Of a DNA stretch of 5,560 bases, positions 1-5,538 are shown piece after piece. Within the stretch, counting starts at the first letter, position 1, and each line of letters opens with the position of its first letter. The stretch is from Clostridiales bacterium (GTDB lineage Bacteria > Bacillota_A > Clostridia > Oscillospirales > Oscillospiraceae): positions 1 through 5,560 of the forward strand of contig DXUR01000210.1 in assembly GCA_019417795.1 (NCBI GenBank), written 5' to 3'. Below the pieces are notes generated by a model. The model had not been told where the DNA came from, did not search any database, and saw only the letters and a program-made list of their open reading frames with translations. The translations under genes and the position numbers were made by a program.

Positions 1-45
1 TTATGGCAGGGTTTAGGACATCCGAACAGACACCGTTTGATATAG
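1..45 (+). CDS. possible 3' end of an upstream gene (partial)
   Basis: Reading from the first base gives 14 sense codons (LWQGLGHPNRHRLI) followed by TAG at 43-45. The stop lies 14 bases before the ATG of the next gene, and that gene's Shine-Dalgarno site falls in between, which is ordinary operon spacing. One of the other two frames closes at 14-16, and the third is the frame of the downstream gene. The fragment is too short to assign to a family, and an open stretch of 14 codons can occur by chance. I see no motif and give no function. Confidence 0.25.
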   Translation, partial: LWQGLGHPNRHRLI

Positions 46-59
46 AAATGAGGTTTACC

Positions 60-308
60 ATGAATAAACTGCTTTCCTGCCGCTTCAATATGGACACCAA
101 CCGGGTGGAAGCCCGGTTTGAAGACGGCACTATCGTCGCCCTCGACTGCATCGCCGTGGAGGACGAGTACGGCAACACCCCGGCACAGCGGGCAGAACTG
201 GACTGGCTGCTCTACAACAAGCCATTGGAGTATGCACAGCTTGTGCTGGGTGGAGGGATGGAGCATTATCTTTCCCTCGGCTGTGACCACGGCAGACTGG
301 AAGATTGA
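60..308 (+). CDS. small hypothetical protein, DUF6061-like
   Basis: This gene encodes an 82-residue soluble protein with no signal peptide or membrane segment. The N-terminal half (about residues 4-32) alternates polar and hydrophobic residues like a small beta sheet, with FNMDTNRVEARFEDGT followed by IVALDCIAVEDE. The second half (about 41-75) looks helical, with QRAELDWLLYN and PLEYAQLVLGG. From memory the pattern resembles the short DUF6061 family of Clostridia, whose function is unknown; I could not check this. An in-frame ATG at 3 would add 19 residues. I prefer the ATG at 60 because GAGG at 50-53 sits 6 bases upstream, and because a possible upstream gene stops at 43-45. No terminator is visible right after the stop. 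The next promoter begins 16 bases downstream, so some readthrough into the RNA region is possible. Confidence 0.75.
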   Translation: MNKLLSCRFNMDTNRVEARFEDGTIVALDCIAVEDEYGNTPAQRAELDWLLYNKPLEYAQLVLGGGMEHYLSLGCDHGRLED

Positions 309-324
309 CGATTTTTAAAAGTCA

Positions 325-353
325 TTGCCATTTGAGTGAAAATCGAATATACT
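325..353 (+). promoter_or_regulatory. sigma-A type promoter for the intergenic RNA
   Basis: TTGCCA at 325-330 and TATACT at 348-353 are separated by exactly 17 bases. Each hexamer matches the housekeeping consensus (TTGACA / TATAAT) at five of six positions. Transcription would start near 360. No start codon with a good ribosome binding site follows for more than 250 bases, so this promoter appears to drive an untranslated RNA or a long leader. It lies only 16 bases after the small hypothetical gene. This is a sequence-pattern call only; there is no transcription evidence. Confidence 0.65.
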
Positions 354-410
354 GTAAATAGGAAAGCGGACGTCACTCCGCTGGTGTGGCTGACACCTAA
401 AATCCGATCT

Positions 411-505
411 GATGCAAGACGTAAGGGCTTGAGGCTGGCGGGCAGCGATAAAACCCGAAAGCGATGCAGGACATAGGAGCCTGAGGTTGGCGGACAACGA
501 TAAAA
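411..505 (+). repeat. tandem duplication, 43-base core, period 52
   Basis: Copy 1 is 411-453 and copy 2 is 463-505. They align without gaps over 43 bases with 8 differences (417/469, 421/473, 424/476, 426/478, 429/481, 435/487, 442/494, 445/497). Every difference is a transition. Weaker similarity extends upstream of each copy: AAAATCCGA at 399-407 against AAAACCCGA at 450-458, again differing by one transition. A third AAAATC begins after copy 2 at 502 but diverges at once. The spacing and divergence suggest an old duplication kept under structural constraint, not a recent slippage product. Confidence 0.85.
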
Positions 506-525
506 TCAGTCACAAGGGGGGCATC

Positions 526-558
526 GGACAACACCACGGTGTTGTAGGTGTCCTTTTT
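526..558 (+). terminator. rho-independent terminator ending the intergenic RNA
   Basis: GGACA (526-530) pairs with TGTCC (549-553), followed directly by TTTTT at 554-558. Inside it, ACAACAC (528-534) can instead pair with GTGTTGT (539-545) around a CACG loop. The two pairings compete for 528-530, so there are two candidate folds. The outer pairing next to the T-run is the better terminator. The 3' arm also contains TAGGTGTC (545-552), which is complementary to GACACCTA at 392-399 in the 5' part of the same RNA. Confidence 0.7.
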
Positions 559-563
559 ATATT

Positions 564-614
564 AAGAACAACCTCCCCTCTGACACCGTGATCGTCAAAG
601 GGGAGGTTGCTCTT
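564..614. terminator. large hairpin, probable bidirectional terminator
   Basis: CAACCTCCCCT (569-579) pairs perfectly with AGGGGAGGTTG (599-609). After one mismatch the stem continues with four more pairs (564-567 with 611-614). Inside the loop, TGAC (581-584) can pair with GTCA (594-597). On the plus strand the stem runs into CTCTTTTA; on the minus strand it runs into GTTCTTAATAT. It lies between the plus-strand RNA region and the end of the minus-strand operon, so it fits a shared terminator for convergent transcripts. It also sits immediately before the Shine-Dalgarno site at 617-622, so an attenuator role for the short ORF at 629 is an alternative. Confidence 0.7.
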
Positions 615-628
615 TTAAGGAGAATGGT

Positions 629-667
629 ATGATGAAGAAAGAAGAGAAAATAGCAAGTGGATTTTAA
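629..667 (+). CDS. 12-codon ORF behind a strong ribosome binding site
   Basis: AAGGAG at 617-622 is followed, six bases later, by tandem ATG codons at 629 and 632. The reading frame is MMKKEEKIASGF and stops with TAA at 665-667. The initiation region is as good as any in the window, and the lysine/glutamate-rich start looks like the opening of an ordinary cytoplasmic protein. The frame closes where the broken RraA gene on the other strand also ends (its stop is 664-666). Either this is the surviving head of a gene cut by a rearrangement near 660, or a real short or leader peptide. I cannot assign a function, and a chance ORF remains possible. Confidence 0.3.
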   Translation: MMKKEEKIASGF

Positions 668-921
668 TGGCAGATTATCCCATCAGTGCAGTCCATGTAC
701 TTGAGATTAGAAAAATCAAAATAAGTGATGGCAACAGATTCAGAACCTTCATGTCTTTTTTGATACCAGCTATGCTGGTTAAAGGGGCGGATACCGCCGA
801 ACATACAGTACATCTTTTTGACGCAATCACCAATATTACTGCTTGGAATCCCATGAAAAGACTCCACAAGTTCTTTGGGCGGACGCTCGAAATCCAGAAT
901 TGCACGAAATCCAATCGGCAT
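664..921 (-). pseudogene. RraA-like aldolase-family protein, truncated N-terminal remnant
   Basis: The ATG at 921 has AAAGGTGA seven bases upstream and opens an 85-codon frame. An upstream TTG at 954 has no such site. Residues 1-48 fit the N-terminus of RraA-like proteins (4-hydroxy-4-methyl-2-oxoglutarate / 4-carboxy-4-hydroxy-2-oxoadipate aldolase and oxaloacetate decarboxylase relatives). The recognisable parts are ERPPKELVESFHGIPSSNIGD and, after a short gap, MFGGIRPFN. Family members are usually about 200-230 residues. Here the similarity stops near residue 48 (about 778), and the expected following segments, including the active-site region, are absent in all three minus-strand frames. 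The tail (49-85) is low in GC and matches nothing I know. RraA-like retro-aldolases often accompany acid-sugar operons, so an intact ancestor would have fitted as the last step here. The family call is from memory of the motif. Confidence 0.6.
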
Positions 922-945
922 AGATGTCACCTTTATTGGTATAAA

Positions 946-993
946 GACAAACAACGCGCATTCGCAAGGCAGTGAAAATGCACGTTGTCTGTC
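946..993 (-). other. 17-bp intergenic hairpin between hydrolase and RraA remnant
   Basis: The arms are 946-962 and 977-993 with a 14-base loop (963-976). Fifteen of 17 positions are perfect complements. On the minus-strand RNA the other two are G-U and U-G wobbles, so all 17 pair; on the plus strand they would be A-C and C-A mismatches. This points to an element acting in the operon transcript. After the 3' arm the minus strand reads TTTATACC, only a weak U-tract, so it may be a partial terminator, an mRNA stabiliser or a processing site. Confidence 0.6.
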
Positions 994-1026
994 CTTAGAG
1001 GGATTAAACGAAAGAATTCGAGAATG

Positions 1027-1902
1027 TCATACCAAATGCTGACGGATGAAACGGTGAATATGTTCGATGCCCGCTTCCCATTCATCCCAGCGGTTCAAAG
1101 TAAAGCCGTGTCGGCTGTTCACAAATCTGTGACAAGTCGTTTCTACTCCTGCACGAGCCAGACGAAGAGCCAGTTCCTCGCTTTCCGCAGCAAGACTGTC
1201 CATTCCACCCGTAAAAATCAGAATCGGTGGGAAGGTCGACAACTGCTCCTCCGAGGCGAACAGCGGAGAAACATAAGGGTCTTTCGCCTTTTCCGGCACA
1301 CAGTACAGAGCATTGTACATCTGTGCCTGTTCTGCTGGCATATCGTCCTCCCGGCGCGGTTTATCTTTGGGATCAGTATAGAGGTCTACCGGAGCATACC
1401 CCATGATTGCACCGCAGGGCTTGAAGTCGCCCGTCTCTCCGGCACGCATACAGGTCGTTGCTACAAGGTTTCCGCCTGCACTGTGGCCGATCAGCAGAAT
1501 CTTTTCCGGGTCGATTTGCAATTCCTCTGCGTGGGAAGCGGCATACTTTGCCACCGCATAGGCTTCATTCACTGCGGTAGGGTATGGATAATCCGGGGCC
1601 AGCTTATAATCCACATCCCATACACGACAGTGGAATGTCACCGCCAGACGGCTGCAAAACAGCTGATCCTTGCTTAAACGGCCTTTAATGAAACCGCCGC
1701 CATGGTAGTAGATAATCAAAGGGGTCGTTCCATCCATTCCAACCGAATTCAGCGAATAGACCTTTACGCTGTCACCATTCTCCATCGGCAGTACCCACTC
1801 GGTCTGCTCTGCCGGATACTGCGCCAGCTCCTCCGGCGTTGCCTTTCCATAGCTTTCCACCATGCACCGCTGGCGGATACATTCGATTGCTTCCGTTGTC
1901 AT
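1027..1902 (-). CDS. alpha/beta hydrolase, HSL family (esterase/lipase-like)
   Basis: This 291-residue cytoplasmic enzyme is predicted to hydrolyse a carboxylic ester or lactone. It has the full hormone-sensitive-lipase (alpha/beta hydrolase fold-3) signature. The oxyanion-hole HGGG is at 67-70, a YKLAPDYPYP block follows near 99-108, and the nucleophile is Ser141 in GHSAGG. The catalytic Asp is 235 (GGMDS) and the His is 265 (SRHGF). The variable part (about 170-205) is charged and probably forms the cap. There is no signal peptide. I start at the ATG at 1902: AAGGG at 1912-1916 is 9 bases upstream of it but touches the ATG at 1911, which would add only MKT. The gene follows the permease stop by 18 bases, so it is co-transcribed. 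Next to a permease and acid-sugar enzymes it probably removes an acyl or ester group from, or opens a lactone of, the imported compound. That role is an inference. Confidence 0.9.
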   Translation of the reverse strand: MTTEAIECIRQRCMVESYGKATPEELAQYPAEQTEWVLPMENGDSVKVYSLNSVGMDGTTPLIIYYHGGGFIKGRLSKDQLFCSRLAVTFHCRVWDVDYKLAPDYPYPTAVNEAYAVAKYAASHAEELQIDPEKILLIGHSAGGNLVATTCMRAGETGDFKPCGAIMGYAPVDLYTDPKDKPRREDDMPAEQAQMYNALYCVPEKAKDPYVSPLFASEEQLSTFPPILIFTGGMDSLAAESEELALRLARAGVETTCHRFVNSRHGFTLNRWDEWEAGIEHIHRFIRQHLV

Positions 1903-1920
1903 TGTTTTCATCCCTTGTTG

Positions 1921-3207
1921 TTACAGTGGGAAAACTGTCATGATCCAGCCCACTGACACCACGCAGCAGATCAGAGCCAACAGCCACGACTGCTTGACCA
2001 TGGAACGCTGGTCATAGCCGCCGTATTCCATGATGTAAGGAATCGCACCCGTTGCCATCGGAGTCATGAATGCGGACAGACACGCTGCTTGAATCAAAAT
2101 CATCAGACCAACCGGATTTGCTCCAATGGAAGCGCACGTTGCGATTGCAATGGGATGGAAAATCAGCATCACACCGCGATTCTGCATAAACTGCGTCAGA
2201 GTAAACGGAACAATGAAGAAAATCAGACCCACGATATAGGAGTTTCCGTTCACTGCGTTGATCAGGACCGAGATATGAGAACCGATTAGTTCACCTGCGC
2301 CTGTAGCACTCAGTGCGCCGGACATTGCCAGTGCGCCTACAATCAGAATCAGCATACTCATGGGAAGAGAAGCGGTCGCTTCACGCGGCTTCAACACACC
2401 GAACAGAACCATCAGCAATGCGCCGATGACGCAGATCAGCCAGTTGGGAAGACCAAGCGTAGATGCAAACATCAGTGCAACGGCATCGCCAAAGAAGATG
2501 AAAATGCCTGCATATTCCTGCAACGGCTTGAGCGGCTCATGCTTTTGAGATTTTTGCTGTGCCTCGAGGGTGGGAACAACAGACTCGTCCGGAGCCAGTT
2601 TCGGCGAAACGAAAACGCAGTACAGAACGGCAATGATCAGCAGGGGCAGACGGCCCTTCATGGGGTCCATCACGCCGACCATGTGTTCCGTATAGCCGTA
2701 GCTTTCCAGATAGCCATTCAGCTCAGCGGCAATCGTCGCACCAGCACCCACCGGCAGTGTACAGCAGGTGATGACCGTGATCACACCCAGTGGGAACATG
2801 ACCTTGCTTGGCTTCAGGCCCATGCTTTCAGCAGATGCCATCAGCATGGGAGCCACGATACCGAATACGACGGCCGGGCTTTGGATAAACTGGCTCAACA
2901 ATGTTCCAATCAGGATATAACCGAACATCATCTTCGTTATGTTGCCCTTTGCCATTTTCGCAATGCTGCTCGCCATGTTTGTACAGAACTGTGTCCGGTT
3001 GAAGCCTGCGGCCACCACACACATTCCGGCGATCATGATGACATTATTATTTGCAAAGTAGCTCAGCGCATCTTTGGGAGAAAGGCAGCCCGTCAGGACA
3101 AGGGCCACCATGGATACCATAGAGACGGTTGCAAGGCTGTACAGATTGGAACAGTAACCAATGATCGTCAGCACAAAAATAATCAGACAGATGGTCAGTG
3201 TACTCAT
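1921..3207 (-). CDS. ion-transporter superfamily permease, SLC13/DASS-like anion transporter
   Basis: This 428-residue inner-membrane protein has roughly 10-12 hydrophobic segments. A soluble charged loop (about 202-228, with a glutamine/lysine-rich stretch) splits it into two halves. The halves show internal pseudo-repeats with re-entrant-loop-like motifs: LLSQFIQSPAVVFGIVAP (about 103-120) and LTQFMQNRGVMLIFHPIA (about 337-354). The C-terminus has the MATGAIPYIMEYGGYD turn and final helix typical of the SLC13/ArsB/NhaD (IT) superfamily. Members move di- or tricarboxylates, sulfate or similar anions, often with sodium or protons. In canonical DASS proteins the two loops carry Ser-Asn-Thr; here they read QSP and QNR, so the substrate is probably not a classical dicarboxylate. 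Three in-frame ATGs lie at 3219, 3213 and 3207. I chose 3207 because GGTGAT precedes it at Shine-Dalgarno distance. It lies 22 bases after the preceding dehydratase gene and most likely imports that pathway's substrate. Confidence 0.85.
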   Translation of the reverse strand: MSTLTICLIIFVLTIIGYCSNLYSLATVSMVSMVALVLTGCLSPKDALSYFANNNVIMIAGMCVVAAGFNRTQFCTNMASSIAKMAKGNITKMMFGYILIGTLLSQFIQSPAVVFGIVAPMLMASAESMGLKPSKVMFPLGVITVITCCTLPVGAGATIAAELNGYLESYGYTEHMVGVMDPMKGRLPLLIIAVLYCVFVSPKLAPDESVVPTLEAQQKSQKHEPLKPLQEYAGIFIFFGDAVALMFASTLGLPNWLICVIGALLMVLFGVLKPREATASLPMSMLILIVGALAMSGALSATGAGELIGSHISVLINAVNGNSYIVGLIFFIVPFTLTQFMQNRGVMLIFHPIAIATCASIGANPVGLMILIQAACLSAFMTPMATGAIPYIMEYGGYDQRSMVKQSWLLALICCVVSVGWIMTVFPL

Positions 3208-3229
3208 AAACATCACCATTCTTTATCAT

Positions 3230-4405
3230 TTACTGGTCGCAGATCGAGCCGTCGAAGTTCAGACGGGTCATGACCTGATGCGGACGGAAGGGGAACTTTT
3301 CTTCGACATCGGGGATCAATTCAATGCCAATACCGGGATCTTCGGGAACCATCAAATAGCCTCCTTTGCGCTCCGGGATATGATCGACCATATCGCACTG
3401 GCGGAGCTTCACACCGCTTCCGGTCAGATGGTCTGCCGTAGATGCAGCGTAGGGATTTGGATATTCCGTAATTGCGATATTGTCCGTCGCGGCCACGAAA
3501 TTCAGAACCGCATTGGTCATGACCGGGCTGCAAGGATTGTGCGGTACAAGGCTGGCATGATGCGCTTCCGCCACCGCAGCAATCTTTCTGGCTCCCGTAA
3601 AACCGCCGCAGACACCCAGACTGGCGCGGACATAGCTACACGCACCGCGTTCCAGCAGCATTTCAAACTCATGAACGGTATTGATCCGTTCGCCGGTCGC
3701 AATGGGAATACGGCACTTGGACGCCACACGGCCCATCTCATCGAAATTGTCCGGACGGATGGGGTCTTCCAAGAACATGACATTGTAGGGTTCCAGCCGT
3801 GCGCTGAGTTGTACGGCAAGACCCGGTTCCAGACGGCGGTGCAGCTCCAGACAGAGATCGACCTCCTCGCCAACAGCTTCCCGAATTTTTGCGATCCGCC
3901 GTTCAGCTTTGTAGAGCATCGCCGCATTGCCATCCTGATAAGGAACGGTTCGAGGTTCATCCAGATAGGGGTTCAGATGGCCCAATGCCGTATAGCCTTC
4001 TTCCACACCCTTGATAGCGTTTGCGACCAGCTCATCTTCGGTGCGGCCTGCCGTATGGTTGTACACCCGGACTTTATCTCGGCACTTTCCGCCCAGAAGT
4101 TTATAGACTGGAACATTGTAAAATTTTCCGGCGATATCCCACAGTGCAATATCAATGGCGGACATTGCACCCATGACCGCTGCACCCCGGAAATGGGAGA
4201 AGCGGTAGAGATATTGCCAATGGTGTTCGATGTCCAGCGGGTCTTTTCCAATCAAGTAATCCCGAAATACCAGAATCGCAGAAGCTGAAGCTTCCAGAAA
4301 TCCCCATGCACCGCTCTCACCCAAGCCGATGATTCCTTCATCGGTCTCAATTCGGCAATAGACGGCTCGGTTTGCGCGCAGAACTTTTACGTCTGTAATC
4401 TTCAT
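3230..4405 (-). CDS. enolase-superfamily acid-sugar dehydratase (DgoD/ManD-like)
   Basis: This 391-residue protein has the mandelate racemase/muconate lactonizing enzyme fold. The N-terminal capping domain (1 to about 115, with AIDIALWDIAG near 83-93) precedes a TIM barrel. The layout follows galactonate/mannonate dehydratases: ELHRRLEP (Glu187, His189), FLEDP (Glu213), ATGER (Glu239) and VPHNP (His289). Metal ligands are thus visible at all three barrel positions, with Glu in place of the usual first Asp. The beta-2 lysine is absent; that region reads ALGHLNP with His143. Where relatives have RPDLG this protein has RASLG, so the Asp expected to pair with the catalytic His is Ser262. Expected chemistry is dehydration of a sugar acid to a 2-keto-3-deoxy acid, but the substrate is unknown. 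I start at the ATG at 4405, because GAGGTG overlapping the previous gene's stop sits 4 bases upstream; the upstream GTG at 4417 lacks a site. This arrangement suggests translational coupling. Confidence 0.9.
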   Translation of the reverse strand: MKITDVKVLRANRAVYCRIETDEGIIGLGESGAWGFLEASASAILVFRDYLIGKDPLDIEHHWQYLYRFSHFRGAAVMGAMSAIDIALWDIAGKFYNVPVYKLLGGKCRDKVRVYNHTAGRTEDELVANAIKGVEEGYTALGHLNPYLDEPRTVPYQDGNAAMLYKAERRIAKIREAVGEEVDLCLELHRRLEPGLAVQLSARLEPYNVMFLEDPIRPDNFDEMGRVASKCRIPIATGERINTVHEFEMLLERGACSYVRASLGVCGGFTGARKIAAVAEAHHASLVPHNPCSPVMTNAVLNFVAATDNIAITEYPNPYAASTADHLTGSGVKLRQCDMVDHIPERKGGYLMVPEDPGIGIELIPDVEEKFPFRPHQVMTRLNFDGSICDQ

Positions 4406-4413
4406 ACCGCACC

Positions 4414-5490
4414 TCACTTGACCCGATACGGAGCCAGAAGTTCCCGATTGATGTCCAGACCGGCACCGGGAGCCTGACTGGGGCTGACTGTGCCATCAGC
4501 GTTGAAAATAACGGGATTCTGAAATGCTTCGTAGACTTTTGCGTCGTACTGCGGCGGATAAAATTCTGCGATGGTCGCGTTGGGCACGGCACAATCCAAA
4601 TGAACATGAAGCTGCTGCTGACCATGCGGACTCATCACCAGACCATTTGCGTCTGCATATCCGGCAATCTTCATGTACTCAGTAACACCGCCCAGCGAAG
4701 CTGCATCCGGGTTCAGGATGCTGATGGCCTGTGTATTGACCAGATCACGGAAGCCAAAGCGAGTCACTTCGTTTTCACCTGCCGCCAGCGGAATATTGCA
4801 TTGGGCTGCAACCTTGCGGTAGCCATCGTAATCATCTGCATCCACCGGCTCTTCAAACCAGTAGGGGTGATATTCTTCTACCATTTTAGAAAATTCAATG
4901 GCTTCAAAGAACTTATAGGCACAGTTTGCGTCCAGCATCAGCTTGGTGTCGTCACCAATCACTTCACGAACAGCTTTGACACGTTCCGCATCCTCTTTCA
5001 TCGAAAGAGCACCGACCTTCATCTTGACAGCGTTTACGCCCCAGCTCTTATATTCCAGCATCTCCTGCTGAAGTTCTTTCAGTCCCTTGTCCTTGGCATA
5101 GTAACCGCCGGCAATGTAGCAGGGAATCTTCTCCTTTGCACCGCCCAGCAGCCGGTACAACGGCATCCCGGCTGCTTTTGCCTTAATGTCCCACAGCGCA
5201 ATGTCAATGGCAGAGACCGTCTTGCAGCTCGTACCACGACGGCCAATGAACTTTGGAACATAGATCTTCTGCCACAGCCGCTCATTGTTCAAGGGGTCCT
5301 CTCCAATGATGGCCTTGCCCATGCTCTCGGCAAACTCGATTGCCCAGCTGCATCCGTAACCGGTGATTCCCTCATCGGTATCGATAATGAGCAGGTTCAG
5401 TTCGTTGTGGGTGTATACATGCTTGCCGTTTGCAATAGGCTTTTCTTTCGGCCAGCGGTATGCCTCCACACGGACGTCGGTAATTTTCAT
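4414..5490 (-). CDS. enolase-superfamily enzyme, mandelate racemase subgroup
   Basis: This 358-residue enzyme has the complete mandelate racemase-type active site. After the capping domain (AIDIALWDIKAKAAG near 94-108) the barrel shows VKMKVG (Lys156, Lys158), LMLDAN (Asp187), WFEEP (Glu213), AAGENE (Glu239), LNPDAASLGG (Asp262) and MSPHG (His289). The Asp-Glu-Glu triad binds Mg2+, Lys158 is the expected base on one face, and the His289-Asp262 dyad serves the other. Family enzymes with this set racemise, cycloisomerise or dehydrate carboxylates such as mandelate, galactarate, talarate, tartrate or rhamnonate. The family set does not fix the substrate. It is the first gene of the operon. The start is the ATG at 5490, with GAGGTGA ending 5 bases upstream; an in-frame GTG at 5499 lies inside that site. 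It is a distant paralogue of the next gene but belongs to a different catalytic subgroup, so the two probably act on different steps or isomers. Confidence 0.92.
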   Translation of the reverse strand: MKITDVRVEAYRWPKEKPIANGKHVYTHNELNLLIIDTDEGITGYGCSWAIEFAESMGKAIIGEDPLNNERLWQKIYVPKFIGRRGTSCKTVSAIDIALWDIKAKAAGMPLYRLLGGAKEKIPCYIAGGYYAKDKGLKELQQEMLEYKSWGVNAVKMKVGALSMKEDAERVKAVREVIGDDTKLMLDANCAYKFFEAIEFSKMVEEYHPYWFEEPVDADDYDGYRKVAAQCNIPLAAGENEVTRFGFRDLVNTQAISILNPDAASLGGVTEYMKIAGYADANGLVMSPHGQQQLHVHLDCAVPNATIAEFYPPQYDAKVYEAFQNPVIFNADGTVSPSQAPGAGLDINRELLAPYRVK

Positions 5491-5528
5491 GCAATTCACC
5501 TCGTAATTGTTAATTTTTTGGTAAGTCC

Positions 5529-5534
5529 ATTATA
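5529..5534 (-). promoter_or_regulatory. -10 box of the operon promoter; -35 region missing
   Basis: On the minus strand 5534-5529 reads TATAAT, a perfect -10 hexamer, placing a start site near 5522 and a leader of about 32 bases before the ATG at 5490. The -35 hexamer would be expected around 5552-5557, but those bases are adapter, so the promoter cannot be completed from this window. The leader is AT-rich and shows no operator-like palindrome that I could support. Confidence 0.5.
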
Positions 5535-5538
5535 AATC

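Larger units (their letters stand above)
360..558 (+). ncRNA. putative structured small RNA or leader RNA, about 200 nt
   Basis: The transcript is inferred from the promoter at 325-353 and the terminator at 526-558. The 5' part has two hairpins: AGCGGA/TCCGCT (365-370 with 377-382) and GGTGT/ACACC (383-387 with 393-397). The middle is a tandem module, each copy holding two short hairpins. In copy 1, CAAG 415-418 pairs with CTTG 428-431, and GCTG 434-437 pairs with CAGC 443-446. In copy 2, CAGG 467-470 pairs with CCTG 480-483, and GTTG 486-489 pairs with CAAC 495-498. One base pair per stem has changed on both sides (A-U to G-C, C-G to U-A), so pairing is kept. No convincing ORF lies on the plus strand here. 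I do not recognise an Rfam family. It could be a free small RNA, or the leader of the ORF starting at 629, which lies beyond two terminator-like hairpins. Confidence 0.6.

Noticed and set aside
315..497. 60-codon minus-strand ORF across the tandem repeat
   Set aside because: The repeat's differences preserve RNA pairing, not codons. The period of 52 is not a multiple of three, so the copies are read in different frames.
411..505. CRISPR array
   Set aside because: Only two copies are present, separated by 9 bases rather than a spacer of about 30, and they differ at 8 of 43 positions. No cas gene is visible.
500..560. T-box riboswitch, suggested by ACCACGG near a terminator
   Set aside because: There is no conserved T-box antiterminator motif with its UGGN bulge, and no stem I features upstream. 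The tandem hairpin modules do not fit.
667..975. 102-codon plus-strand ORF
   Set aside because: It lies opposite the RraA remnant, whose minus-strand frame has a recognisable family motif and a good ribosome binding site. The plus-strand ATG has none.
3161..4288. 375-codon plus-strand ORF, plus similar long ones at 4600-5535, 2539-3273 and 985-1677
   Set aside because: They are antisense to genes with clear catalytic or membrane motifs. Their translations are rich in His, Arg and Cys with no family pattern, and they lack convincing ribosome binding sites.
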